Below are positions 15,476 to 24,504 of a DNA stretch of 64,000 nucleotides, one piece after another. Origin of the DNA: G963668345 sp965206025 (GTDB lineage: Bacteria > Acidobacteriota > Terriglobia > Bryobacterales > UBA6623). Under the pieces are notes generated by a model. The model did no database searches. It saw only the letters and a program-made list of their open reading frames with translations, and was not told the origin of the DNA. The translations under genes and the position numbers were made by a program. The DNA is taken from the NCBI GenBank assembly GCA_965206025.1, contig CBDBIU010000005.1, positions 1,736,001 through 1,800,000 on the forward strand, written 5' to 3'. Each line of letters begins with the position of its first letter. Within the stretch, counting starts at the first letter, position 1.

Positions 15476-17386
15476 GTGAATTCTATTCTTTCCATTTCGA
15501 CCCTGATATGTCTCCTGGCGACTCTGTGGAGTAGTGTGCTGGTTTGGCGCGCGCGGGATTGGCGGCTGCTATTTCTCCCGCTGATGATGGCGCTCATGGC
15601 GCTACAGTCCATCCTGCCCCCCTCCGCGGAAATACGACCCCTGGTGCGGCAGGTTTCCATTCTGACTGTGTTTTTCGCGATGATTATGTCCTTCTTTGTG
15701 CGGCGGGATGTGCTACGTTTGGGCGGCGCATCGCTGAGACTCATGCTAGGAGTAATCATCCTGTGCGGAGCGATCAATCTTTTGTACCCCGCCTTCTTGG
15801 AAGCCGTGTTCTTGCACTCTGAGTTGTCTTTGAGTCTCGCCATTTTTCTGAGCATCGTCATATTCGGGTACATGCTCGCCGAGCACAAGCTAGCCGAGGA
15901 GCAAGCTCTTCAGGATCCACTCACCGGGCTGCCGAATCGGATTCTGTTCATGGAGAGGCTGCGGCGCGCCCATGCTCGGGTAAATCGGAGAAGGGGTCAT
16001 CTGTTTGCGGTGCTGTTTTTGGACCTGGATCGATTCAAGCATCTGAACGACAGGCTCGGACATGCCGTGGGGGATCGATTCCTAATCGAAACAGCTCGAA
16101 GGCTGAGGGCCACTGTGCGTCCGGGAGATACCGTTGCCCGCTTAGGGGGAGATGAGTTTGCGGTACTCGTCGAGGATCTTACGGGCCGTGATGAAGCCGA
16201 GCGCCTCGCCCAACGCCTGAAGGAGGAACTCGCGGAGCCTTGCACACTAAACAGACAGGTGGTGTACACGACCACTAGCATAGGCATCGCCCTGAGCGGA
16301 ACCGGATACAAACGGGGGGAGGATCTGCTGAGCGACGCCGACACGGCGATGTACCGAGTCAAGGCAGCCCAGCAGGGATATCACGAAATCTTTAACATCC
16401 ACCGGCACCACGCGATGTCGCACCTGAATTTAGAAGCCGCCCTTGAGAATGCCGTGAAGCATCGGGAATTTGAGGCTCGCTACCAACCGATCGTGGCGTT
16501 GGATAGCGGCAAGATCACCGGGTGCGAGGCTCTGCTGCGCTGGAATCACCCTACCCGCGGTCTGCTCTCCCCGGCGGAGTTTATTCCGGTCGTGGAAGGA
16601 ACAGGACTGATCCTGCCCATCGGAGAATGGATCTTACGAGCGGCGTGCGCCCAGGCCAGGCGCTGGCAACTCGCGGGGTTTCCTCCCATCATTGTCTCCG
16701 TTAACGTTTCTCCCCACCAACTGCGTCAAAGAGGATTTGCAGAGAGTGTCTCGAAGGTGTTGGCCGACACGGACTTGAGTCCCCATCTTCTCGAATTGGA
16801 GATGACGGAAAGAGTTCTTGTAGAAAACCCCGACGCGGTTTCCAGAACGATCGATGAGTTGGCTGCCTTGAGGGTAGGCATCGCCATTGATGATTTTGGG
16901 ACCGGTTATTCTTCCTTGAGTGCTCTGTGCCGCTTCCCCTTCCATACTTTGAAAATCGACCGGTCCTTTGTGACCGCGGCCGGCAAGGGCGACGTCCGCA
17001 GCGTCGAAACCATTACAGCTCTGATCAGTCTGGCGAGAAGCTTGAAACTGACTGTGACAGCGGAAGGCGTGGAATCCGAAGATGAATTGGCATTCCTGCA
17101 CGCCTTGCGATGTTGTCAAGGGCAGGGATTTTTCTTTAGCCGTCCCGTCGGTGCTCAGAGGTTCACGGAGATCCTGGGGCAAAGGCGGCGTTCACTGACT
17201 CAGCGGGAAACCGACCAGAGGGCCGAGCAACCCCAGAGCGCCGAGCAACCCCAGAGCGCCGAGCAACCAATGATCCAAGCTCCAGGCAAACACCAACTCG
17301 TCATCAAGAAGGCACAGAAGTCAAGTCGGAACTTTTTCGACATCGGAGACCGCCCTACCCGCAAAGAAATTATCGTCCCCGGCTGA
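15476..17386 (+). CDS. membrane GGDEF-EAL cyclic-di-GMP enzyme
   Basis: Encodes 636 residues from GTG 15476. About five hydrophobic helices fill residues 1-135. The GGDEF domain (from DPLTGLPNR) has an intact LGGDEFAVL at about 224-228, with the inhibitory-site RPGD five residues before it, so diguanylate cyclase activity and product feedback are plausible. The EAL domain has CEALLRW, then VNVSPHQL, EMTERVLVEN, IDDFGTGYSSL, LKIDRSFV and AEGVES, the full phosphodiesterase set. Both activities may be present; which dominates cannot be told. The tail carries the repeat AEQPQSAEQPQSAEQP. MITE copy 1 ends 245 bp upstream, so the promoter may be displaced or replaced. Confidence 0.9.
   Translation: MNSILSISTLICLLATLWSSVLVWRARDWRLLFLPLMMALMALQSILPPSAEIRPLVRQVSILTVFFAMIMSFFVRRDVLRLGGASLRLMLGVIILCGAINLLYPAFLEAVFLHSELSLSLAIFLSIVIFGYMLAEHKLAEEQALQDPLTGLPNRILFMERLRRAHARVNRRRGHLFAVLFLDLDRFKHLNDRLGHAVGDRFLIETARRLRATVRPGDTVARLGGDEFAVLVEDLTGRDEAERLAQRLKEELAEPCTLNRQVVYTTTSIGIALSGTGYKRGEDLLSDADTAMYRVKAAQQGYHEIFNIHRHHAMSHLNLEAALENAVKHREFEARYQPIVALDSGKITGCEALLRWNHPTRGLLSPAEFIPVVEGTGLILPIGEWILRAACAQARRWQLAGFPPIIVSVNVSPHQLRQRGFAESVSKVLADTDLSPHLLELEMTERVLVENPDAVSRTIDELAALRVGIAIDDFGTGYSSLSALCRFPFHTLKIDRSFVTAAGKGDVRSVETITALISLARSLKLTVTAEGVESEDELAFLHALRCCQGQGFFFSRPVGAQRFTEILGQRRRSLTQRETDQRAEQPQSAEQPQSAEQPMIQAPGKHQLVIKKAQKSSRNFFDIGDRPTRKEIIVPG
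17222..17268 (+). repeat. 18-bp tandem repeat, about 2.6 units, inside coding sequence
   Basis: Unit GCCGAGCAACCCCAGAGC, in frame, encodes AEQPQS repeats in the C-terminal linker of the GGDEF-EAL protein. Unit gain or loss would keep the frame. Confidence 0.8.
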
Positions 17387-17458
17387 CGCTCACCCGAGCA
17401 AGAAGCCTCGCTCGCGCGTTTATCGCTCCATAGGGCGATCGTACGTTTCATGGCACCC

Positions 17459-18010
17459 CTATCGAGCCGGCTGCGAGCTTGAGGTCCTTCCCGCCGACGT
17501 TGGGGGATGGAACGATCGCGTCGGGAGGTTTATGGCTCCGGAGTGCTTGGAATGCCGAGTCTGTTCTCGAGAATGCGCCATGTCCACTGCTTTTTGGTAT
17601 TGCTTGCGCGCTTCTCTATAGTCGTGCTGGCTGTGCGCCTCGTTCCCCGCCTCCTCCACTTTTCGGTAGACCTCTTCCTCGGGCAGCTTAAACGTAAGAT
17701 CAAGGGCGTCTCTAGGGTTGGCAATCGACAGCACCTCGGACTTCGCCTCTATGCGTCCTTCGGCTCCGGCTTCGATCACGTAGGCTCCGAGAGTTAGTTC
17801 TCCAAAAAAGACCTTGTCCTTCCTGTTTGACTTCAGGACCTTCGGATCTTCACCTAATTGGGTATTGGTCAACCTGGTCTCGGCTTCTCTCACCGGCTTA
17901 CCCTCGTGATCAACAAGAAGAACGCGTATTTCAGCGCCGAAAAGGGCAAGGCGGCTGACAAGGAAAAGTGTTGCGAAAAAACAATAGCTGCGCGCGGCAA
18001 ATCCTCCCAA
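17459..18010 (-). CDS. small secreted protein with carboxypeptidase-regulatory-like domain
   Basis: Encodes 183 residues. Residues 1-25 are a signal peptide (YCFFATLFLVSRLALFGA). Then comes a beta-rich domain opening EIRVLLVDHEGKPVREAETRL and running to ALDLTFKLPEE, the pattern of carboxypeptidase-regulatory-like folds. A helical start of a TPR (YRKVEEAGNEAHSQHDY ... YQKAVDMA) follows. The last 40 residues are low-complexity and unlike the rest, so the original C-terminus may be lost by frameshift near 17580. It starts 34 bp after the cytochrome gene on the same strand and probably shares its transcript. Confidence 0.5.
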   Translation of the reverse strand: MGGFAARSYCFFATLFLVSRLALFGAEIRVLLVDHEGKPVREAETRLTNTQLGEDPKVLKSNRKDKVFFGELTLGAYVIEAGAEGRIEAKSEVLSIANPRDALDLTFKLPEEEVYRKVEEAGNEAHSQHDYREARKQYQKAVDMAHSREQTRHSKHSGAINLPTRSFHPPTSAGRTSSSQPAR

Positions 18011-18043
18011 TCGTTTCTTTTCCGGCTCCCCCCGGCGGTGTAG

Positions 18044-19173
18044 CTACTTGGACGGCTGTAGTTTGGTATCTCCTCCATAAACCCCGATCCAATGGTTGCT
18101 GAACCGTAGGTGTGACTCTTTTCCGCTCCTTCTAGGAACGGCCACTCGCGGCATATGGCAGCCTACACAATCGCTCGGTCGCTGCTCCTGACAAACGGCC
18201 TTCGGCGGATGTGTTCCTCCATTGTGACATCCTACACATTTTTGTCTGTAGTACGCCGGATCGTCGCGCCGATGGCGCTCGTGAGGATCATGACACGTCA
18301 GGCACGACAAGGCGCCGCCGCTTTTCTGAAAGCACTGACTCATCCCGAGATAAGGGGGCTGATGGCGGACGTTCCACGGATCGGTTAAGACGACGGTTTG
18401 ATCGGCGTCAGGGAGCGGTGACACGTCCCACAGAATTCGTTCAACTTCCGCGCCGTTAGACGCTTGGGGTTGCGGATCAGTTGCTTGGACGCCGCGATCT
18501 TGTTTTGCGTCACGGCATCGAGGTGCCCGCTTCCCGGACCGTGGCAGACCTCGCAGCGCACTCCCGGCTCGTTGGGCGCAATGCCGTCTTTCGGCGAAAC
18601 CGATACCGGGCCGGTCGAGTGGCACTCGAAACAGCTGGCCATCGCAATCCCGGGGCCGTGAGTCTTGTACAGGACACCCATTGCCAGTGCAAGGGTCGTT
18701 GCTTGCTGGCGTTCGTGGCCGGGTGTCATGTCCAGCGAGCGTGTGTCGGGGTAGTAGCTGAAAGCGTGCTCCAAGTAAACATCCCCCCGCAGTCGCGTCA
18801 CAAATGTCACCGCGTGAATGCCTGACCCGAAGGCTCATTCAATCGGCAGCTCGGTCCGATACTCGCTGTCGAACGCCTCAACGGTGAACTCATCCCCGGC
18901 AGACGAGAAGTCGAACCAGTAATCGGGATCCCGAGACACCAACCTCAGTGGGTCGAAGGAAAGGGCGAGTGGATGATCAACCGCGCGGTGAAGCGCTTGT
19001 GCGTGGCCACTGTCGGATTGCCGGCCCAGTTGGGAAGGATGACAAGTCCCACAACTCTCCGATCCGATGTAAGTACTTTCGTCGTCGGCTAAGAGCGCAA
19101 TGGAGCCTCCGGCCGTCAGCAACCAGATTCCAATCGACCCAAAGAGAACCCGTAGCGCCGGCCTTGATTTCAC
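18044..19173 (-). pseudogene. secreted multiheme c-type cytochrome, one stop and one frameshift
   Basis: A signal peptide (residues 1-30) precedes ESCGTCHPSQLG. The frame meets TGA at 18835-18837, then continues in the same frame (AFGSGIHAVTFVTRL) through CFECH, CEVCH and CGTCH to about 18400. Sense then switches frame and continues DPWNVRHQPPYLG, CLTCHDPHE, CVGCH and CVGCH to the stop at 18044. That is seven CxxCH heme sites in all, resembling cytochrome c554-like proteins. Trp is the likely original residue at the TGA. With the CRTAC1 and TPR genes upstream it forms a leftward cluster, probably periplasmic electron transfer. Two lesions mean it is inactive or misassembled. Confidence 0.75.
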
Positions 19174-19326
19174 GGTCTTGTTTTTCGCGCGAGCCTCGCG
19201 GCTCGGTCAGGCCGTCGGCGGGCGCTCCATTCTGCCGGTAGCCTCCACCAGCGGTGCTCGGGCTCGCCCGATCCCCCGCGCTTCGACGGGAGCATCCCAA
19301 TCTTAGCGAGTCAACGCTCCCGAGCC

Positions 19327-21018
19327 CTACAACGACGGCTCCTCCACCGTCACGTACTGATTGATTTCGACGCTCTCCAACACTTGCTCCTTACCTCGGG
19401 GCCAGGTGAGGACCACACGATCTACTTCACCGCACGACCCCAGGCCGAAGTGAAGCCGCTCGTCATGGCGGGAGACGTAACTGCCTCCGTTCCGCAAAGC
19501 CGCGACCCGCGCGTGGCCGCAGAATTCAATTCTTACTCTCGTCCCGATCCCGTCGCGATTGCTTTCAGCGCCCTTCAGTTTGAAGCCGATCCACGAATGG
19601 CCAGTCTCGGTTCTATTTTGAAGCAGTACCGGCGCTCCATCGACCGGAACCGCCAGCACGTCGACCTTCCCGTCATTGTCGAAGTCGCCGCTGCAGCCGC
19701 CCCGGTAGGACTGCGCCGGTACCGAAGGCCCTTCGATAGGCACAAACTTCCGTTCCCGGTTCTCGAAGATCGCCAACGGCTGAAAGTAGCCCGCCCTTGA
19801 CGCTTTCCCAATGTCGGGGTAGATATGGCCATTCGCCGTCCAAAGGTCTTTATCCCCATCGTTATCAAGATCCGTGAACCCACATCCCCAGCCCAAATAC
19901 GCGAGCGTTGCGGTGCCGAGCCCGGAGGCGGCCGAGATCTCGTCGAAGAAGCCGGATTGATTCCTACGGAAGAGCGGGAAATAGTCTTCCGAAAAGGTGG
20001 TCGTAAAAACGTCGGTCTTTCCGTCATTATCGTAGTCGCCCAAGGCAGCCCCCATGTCCGCCTGAGCTCGGCCATCCACGCTAAAGCCGACCCCGCTAGT
20101 CAGCGCCGACTCTTCGAAGCGGCCATCCCCGCGGTTCAGATACAAATAATTGGGAGAGGAGTCGTTGGCGACGAATATGTCCGGCCTCCCGTCGTCGTTA
20201 AGATCATCAAAGACGGGCGTGAACCCGTAGTACGCCTTTTCGTCCTTCACCTGCGCCAAATCCGTCACGTCGGTGAACGTTCCGTCGCCGTTGTTGCGAT
20301 AGAGGACATCCCTCTCGCCCTTGAGCTGGCGAGGTCCGCAAAACACCGGCAGGTCCAAGTAGCGGCATACCGGGGCCGGCTGGTGCAAATCAAGTGAATG
20401 GATGTCGACATACCCGGCGATGTACAAGTCGAGATCCCCATCGGAGTCGTAGTCGCCGAAGGTGCTGCCGGTATGCCACGCTATCTCCTCACGCAGGCCC
20501 GCCGTTTCGGCAACCTCGGCAAACGTTCCGTCACCGTTATTCTTGTACAGCAAGTCGGCCCCGATGGTCGTAATCAGGATATCGACGTAGCCATCGTTGT
20601 TGTAATCCGCTGCGTTTGCCCCTGTTCCCCAAAAAGGATTCGAGAGGCCGGCGTCGCGGGTTACATCCTCAAACTTGCCGTCTTTCAGGTTCCTGTAAAG
20701 ATAGACCGCCTGCGCCGAGGTCCGCCTAGGCTTGCCGGAAACAATATCTTTCAAGCGGTCCAGCGTGGAGCCGTTAACAATCAGGAAATCGAGCCAACCA
20801 TCGTTGTCATAGTCGAAACAGGCTGTCCCACTTCCGTTGGCTTCAAAGATCCACCTCTTTTCCGGACCTCCGCATACCATCTGTGCGCGGATTCCGGCCT
20901 GAGGCGCCACGTCCTGGAGCGCAATGCCGGTCGTTTTATCTTCCGCGATGAGGTCAATTAGGGCCATTGGGACTACGGCCACAAAGAACACGGCGAAGAT
21001 CGGAGAACGCCCCTTCAC
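19327..21018 (-). CDS. CRTAC1-family FG-GAP / ASPIC-UnbV propeller protein
   Basis: Encodes about 563 residues from GTG 21018, chosen because it overlaps the TGA of the TPR gene by four bases and directly precedes a hydrophobic export signal (IFAVFFVAVVPMALIDLIA). Repeated FG-GAP calcium-binding loops run through the protein: FDYDNDGWLDFLI, ADYNNDGYVDILI, GDYDSDGDLDLYI, DDLNDDGRPDIFV, GDYDNDGKTDVFT, TDLDNDGDKDLWT, GDFDNDGKVDVLA. The C-terminal ASPIC/UnbV domain includes SYVSRHDERLHFGLG and VVLTWPRGKEQVLE. It is extracytoplasmic and the ligand is unknown. Genes of this type sit beside TPR and cytochrome genes in Acidobacteria. Confidence 0.88.
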   Translation of the reverse strand: MKGRSPIFAVFFVAVVPMALIDLIAEDKTTGIALQDVAPQAGIRAQMVCGGPEKRWIFEANGSGTACFDYDNDGWLDFLIVNGSTLDRLKDIVSGKPRRTSAQAVYLYRNLKDGKFEDVTRDAGLSNPFWGTGANAADYNNDGYVDILITTIGADLLYKNNGDGTFAEVAETAGLREEIAWHTGSTFGDYDSDGDLDLYIAGYVDIHSLDLHQPAPVCRYLDLPVFCGPRQLKGERDVLYRNNGDGTFTDVTDLAQVKDEKAYYGFTPVFDDLNDDGRPDIFVANDSSPNYLYLNRGDGRFEESALTSGVGFSVDGRAQADMGAALGDYDNDGKTDVFTTTFSEDYFPLFRRNQSGFFDEISAASGLGTATLAYLGWGCGFTDLDNDGDKDLWTANGHIYPDIGKASRAGYFQPLAIFENRERKFVPIEGPSVPAQSYRGGCSGDFDNDGKVDVLAVPVDGAPVLLQNRTETGHSWIGFKLKGAESNRDGIGTRVRIEFCGHARVAALRNGGSYVSRHDERLHFGLGSCGEVDRVVLTWPRGKEQVLESVEINQYVTVEEPSL

Positions 21019-22142
21019 GGTTGCCTTAGCTTCTCGAAAAGCGCGAAGTGGCGCCGGGCTTGGTCGGGCTGCCCCATCTTGGTCCATGCCCGGTCGAGCA
21101 GGTAGTGCGCGTCCGCGTTCTCCGGGTCCGCTTCGACGACCTGGTTCAGCTGCCGCAATGCCTCCTCGAGCCGGTCGCTAGAGAGAAAAGCCCGTGCCAG
21201 TTTGACCCGCGCTTCCGGCCATGACGGCCGTCGCTCCAGCGCTTGTTGCAAGTATTGCACCGCTTCGGGGGATCGCCCTTCCGTAATGTGAAGCAGGCCT
21301 AGGTTGTAATACGGCCATTCCGACCTGGCAGGCTACCGTTGTTCGAGTCGAATCGCTCGCAAGTACGCATCTCGCGCACCGGCAAAGTCCCCCAGTGCTT
21401 GTTTGGTTTGCCCTAGATGATTGAAGGTCCTGACGCTGTTCGAATCCAGCTCAATCACTTTCTCGAAAGCTTCACGGGCTGCCGCAAAGTCATTGCCGTT
21501 GTAGAAAAGTCTGCCCAAGTGGTAGTGCGTTTCGGGATCTCGCGGGTCGAGTTCAATAGCGCGTCTCAACTCAGGTTCCGCCCGATCCGTTCGGCCCAGT
21601 ACAAAGTGGCTTAGACCGAGAATCTTATGGCCTTGCGCATCGCCCGGCTCCATGGTCACGTAACGGGCCATCAAGGATAACGATTCCCCGTAGCGACCCG
21701 CACTGAACAGAAGGTAGCCCTTGAGGTAGATCGTCGATGCATCCCGCGGAGATATCTCCAGAAACGCATCCAGCGCGGCTTCGGCTTCGTTCCAATCATT
21801 TTTTTCGAGATAGCAGACCCCCAGGTTGCGCCGGACACGAGCCGCGGCGGCTTCCAAGCCCACTACTTGCTCCAGAATCTCGCTCGCTTCGTCGCAGCTT
21901 TTTTCGAGAATGAGTTGATTGGCTCGAAGCAGCAGTTCCTTCGACGGTTGCTGGGCGGAACTCGGAATGCCCTCAACGCCGAATCCAAAGACTAGACAGA
22001 CGATCGTGAAGCAAGTACCGGCCGGTTTGCTTGACAGACAGGTCTTCAGCGGAATGGCTCGCCCGAACCGCGGCCCTATGCTTGGCTTCGCTGCCGGCGT
22101 TCCTGCGTCGACTCTCTTCGTCGCCCGGGCCGTTGCTCCCAC
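21015..22142 (-). pseudogene. secreted tetratricopeptide-repeat protein with in-frame amber stop
   Basis: The reading frame from 22142 to 21015 (376 codons) is continuous except for TAG at 21333-21335. Before it lie a signal-like segment (GTCFTIVCLVFGFGVEG, then SSAQQPSKELLL) and about six TPRs, such as RVRRNLGVCYLEKNDWNEAE and ETHYHLGRLFYNGNDF. After it the repeats resume without frame change (SEWPYYNLGLLHITEGR ... FALFEKLRQP). The terminal TGA overlaps the GTG of the CRTAC1 gene. A Gln or Trp codon is the likely original. TPR proteins of this type act as scaffolds. Either the gene is newly inactivated or the base is miscalled. Confidence 0.75.
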
Positions 22143-22174
22143 TATCTAAGGTTACTAAAATACCGCTGTCGGGC

Positions 22175-22264
22175 TAGCCCGTTCTTGTCGCTAACTGACG
22201 GCCGAAGCACACGATAGACGCGGTGCACGAATTTCGCCCGTCAGCTGGCGAGAAAAGCGGGCGA
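22175..22264. repeat. repeat family A, short two-ended copy (about 90 bp)
   Basis: Left end tagcccgttcttgtcgcta and right end ggcgagaaaagcgggcga are inverted versions of each other. The interior 'ctgacggccgaagcac' matches 40870 and, inverted, 51890. It lies between the divergent TPR and ompH genes. Confidence 0.7.
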
Positions 22265-22317
22265 GCCATGCGCCTGTGTTAGACTGAGGGGAATTTCACG
22301 GCTCTCCCGAGGTTTCT

Positions 22318-22923
22318 ATGAAGCACCATATTTTATATGGCGGTAGCGTGTTTGTTTGTTTGGTGGCCGGCGCGGTGGCGGCTTTGGGTCAAACCCCAAG
22401 CGGCGGTTCGAGTGCCGCCGGGAAAATGGCGTTGATTGACATGAATACGGCCATTTCCAAGACACAAGAAGGCCAGCAAAGGCTCAAGGATCTGGAGGCC
22501 AAGTTCGCTCCCACGAGTACGCGGATTAAGGGCAAACAGCAGAAAATCGCCGACCTGCGGAGCCAGCTCAATCGTGGACGGAACACGATGAGCGATGACG
22601 CCCGCCGCAAGCTGCAGCGGGAGATTCAGGCTACCGAACGTGACCTGAAGCGCGAAACCGAGGATGCCCAGGCCGAAGTCAATCAGGAGCAGGGAAAGCT
22701 GGCGAATGAGATTGGAACCAAGCTCCTAGCGACCATCCAGAAATACTCCATCGATAAGGGCCTCTCCCTAGTCATCAACGTTTCCGCTCTGCCGAACTTG
22801 TCCGTTGTATTCGCGCTCAACGAACTCAATGTCACGGAAGACGTTATCACGTTGTACGATCAGGAAAACCCCGTGCCTGGCGCCTCGTCTTCCGCGCCCG
22901 CGGCAACCCCGAGTTCCCCCTAG
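22318..22923 (+). CDS. OmpH/Skp-type periplasmic chaperone
   Basis: Encodes 201 residues. A signal peptide (LYGGSVFVCLVAGAVAALG) precedes KMALIDMNTAISKTQEGQQ, the typical OmpH/Skp start in which the first strand is followed by long helices. Residues about 45-130 are a charged coiled coil (LKDLEAKFAPTSTRIKGKQQ ... AEVNQEQGKLANEIGTKL). The C-terminal strand region (LSLVINVSALPNLSVVFALN, DVITLYDQENP) closes the fold. Skp holds outer-membrane proteins in the periplasm, which fits a LPS-bearing organism. A low-complexity Ala/Ser/Pro tail follows. It stands alone, not beside bamA or lpxD. Confidence 0.8.
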   Translation: MKHHILYGGSVFVCLVAGAVAALGQTPSGGSSAAGKMALIDMNTAISKTQEGQQRLKDLEAKFAPTSTRIKGKQQKIADLRSQLNRGRNTMSDDARRKLQREIQATERDLKRETEDAQAEVNQEQGKLANEIGTKLLATIQKYSIDKGLSLVINVSALPNLSVVFALNELNVTEDVITLYDQENPVPGASSSAPAATPSSP

Positions 22924-23535
22924 CCCCAATACTCGTTAGTTAGGGCCGGTCCAGTCGCGCGGCGGCGTAGGATAAGTAGCCCACGGTGCAGCCGTAAGGT
23001 GGAACCGTGGGTGCAATGGCGGACTAGGCCAAGCCCCGGCAGGGGAGCAGGAAAACGCGGGAACTGCCCCGCTCAACCATTTCGACAACGGATTTCCTCC
23101 GGCCGGCTCCCGGGCGGGCAAAACGCTGAGTGACGAGTATTGGAGCCGTGGGCATTCGACGGTTTCACCGCGGGAGAACTCCAGAGCCTGGGCCAGGGCC
23201 GAGGGGAAGTTGACCGACCACTGCCGACTGGTCTTGCGCTGGATGAATTGGACTTTGGTGGGTAATCCATGGGGCCTCACGAGCGCTTTCCCCGCGCCAG
23301 TTTGTTGGCCGAACCCCAGTCCGACGCCGTGCTATGATCGGTTTGCGAGCGGCCACGGACCTTTCTCACCGTCCCTGGAAAAGCAGCAGCGGAGGGCGCG
23401 CCATGCCCCGCCGCTACAATTCTCCGACCTAGGCGGTCACGAACGGGATGCGTTAAGGGGGCGGTGACAGAAGCACGCACGAGCCTCTGAGCGCTCACTT
23501 CCCGACACTGCCGGCGTCCATAACCATAGGTCAGT
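22924..23535. other. long spacer with hairpin and IS remnant
   Basis: About 610 bases upstream of ftsY. It contains a hairpin at about 22980-23011 (CCCACGGT ... ACCGTGGG) and the IS-associated remnant listed separately. Nothing else is supported; the other open frames are incompatible fragments. Confidence 0.5.
23120..23280 (-). pseudogene. remnant of a short IS-associated protein
   Basis: From GTG 23280 the minus strand reads LPTKVQFIQRKTSRQWSVNF, then PSALAQALEFSRGETVE. This resembles the small AbrB-like protein found ahead of some transposase genes in Acidobacteria and Planctomycetes (from memory). The sequence loses sense after about 23150, and no transposase follows apart from a short scrap near 23060. 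It is a dead remnant in the ftsY upstream region. Confidence 0.4.
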
Positions 23536-24483
23536 ATGATCCAGACCCTGTTTGGCCCCCCCCCCGACCCCGGCGTGCTCGACCGTTTCAAGACGGCGGT
23601 AGCCAAAACTCGGAACAACTTGGCCGAACAGATCGACAACGTTGTCGAGGGCCAAAAAGTCATCGACGATGATCTGCTCGACGAGCTCGAGATGGCTCTG
23701 ATCGGTTCGGACATTGGTGTCCGTACGGCGACGGAAATCCTCGACGAGGCCCGGGAAAAGCTCAGCCGCCGGCAATTGGCTGATGGCGAAGAACTGAAAA
23801 CGCATATCGCCGCGCATTTGCTTGAGATCCTCAACAGTGCACCGAAGGGAGAAGCGGCCGCTGTCCAGCCCCCCGAAGTCATCCTAGTAGTGGGTGTCAA
23901 CGGGACGGGGAAGACCACGACCATCGGCAAGCTGGCGCATCGCTTCCACCAGGAAGGCAAGAAGGTGCTCCTGTGCGCCGGGGATACGTTTCGCGCCGCG
24001 GCGGCCGAACAACTCGACATCTGGGGTCACCGGACCTCAACCGAAGTCATCAAGCAGAAAGCCGGAGCGGACCCGAGCGCCGTGCTCTTCGACGCGATCG
24101 AGGCGGCTAAGGCTCGCGGCGCGGATTGCGTGATCGCCGACACGGCCGGGCGGCTGCACACGAAGTCGAACCTCATGGCCGAGCTCGAGAAGATGAAACG
24201 CACGGCGGAGCGCTTGATCCCCGGCGCTCCCCATCAAGTTCTGTTGGTACTCGATGCGGTCACGGGACAGAATGGGCTGGAGCAGGCCCGGCAGTTCACG
24301 GCGGCGGCCGGTGTAACCGGCCTCGTCCTCGCCAAGCTGGACGGAACGGCCAAGGGCGGAATTGTCGTTGCCATTGCCCGGAAATTGGGATTGCCGATCC
24401 GCTGGGTGGGGATCGGTGAACAGGCCGACGACCTGATGGAGTTTGACGCCAACACCTTCGTTCGTTCTTTGTTCGAGGATTGA
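23536..24483 (+). CDS. ftsY: signal recognition particle receptor FtsY
   Basis: Encodes 315 residues. FtsY docks SRP-ribosome complexes at the membrane through its NG domain. The N domain helices (RFKTAVAKTRNNLAEQID) precede the GTPase: P-loop GVNGTGKTTTIGKLA, GDTFRAAAAEQL, DTAGRLHTKSNLM, the specificity motif LAKLDGTAKGG and closing GIGEQADDLMEFD. The N-terminal acidic extension found in enterobacteria is absent, as in many bacteria. Codons 8-10 lie in a run of ten C at 23556-23565. ribD starts 21 bp downstream on the same strand, so the genes may be cotranscribed. Confidence 0.95.
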   Translation: MIQTLFGPPPDPGVLDRFKTAVAKTRNNLAEQIDNVVEGQKVIDDDLLDELEMALIGSDIGVRTATEILDEAREKLSRRQLADGEELKTHIAAHLLEILNSAPKGEAAAVQPPEVILVVGVNGTGKTTTIGKLAHRFHQEGKKVLLCAGDTFRAAAAEQLDIWGHRTSTEVIKQKAGADPSAVLFDAIEAAKARGADCVIADTAGRLHTKSNLMAELEKMKRTAERLIPGAPHQVLLVLDAVTGQNGLEQARQFTAAAGVTGLVLAKLDGTAKGGIVVAIARKLGLPIRWVGIGEQADDLMEFDANTFVRSLFED

Positions 24484-24504
24484 GTTCCAGTAGCGTAGTT
24501 AGAC

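Noticed and set aside
18835..18837. Selenocysteine at the TGA in the cytochrome gene
   Set aside because: No SECIS-like hairpin is apparent, Trp is expected there, and a second lesion lies downstream.
22960..23100. Cobalamin or other riboswitch upstream of ftsY
   Set aside because: The hairpin and GC content looked suggestive, but no conserved riboswitch core was found and ftsY is not a known target.
23281..23535. A gene directly upstream of ftsY on the plus strand
   Set aside because: The frame has no recognisable domain and no ribosome binding site; it overlaps IS debris.
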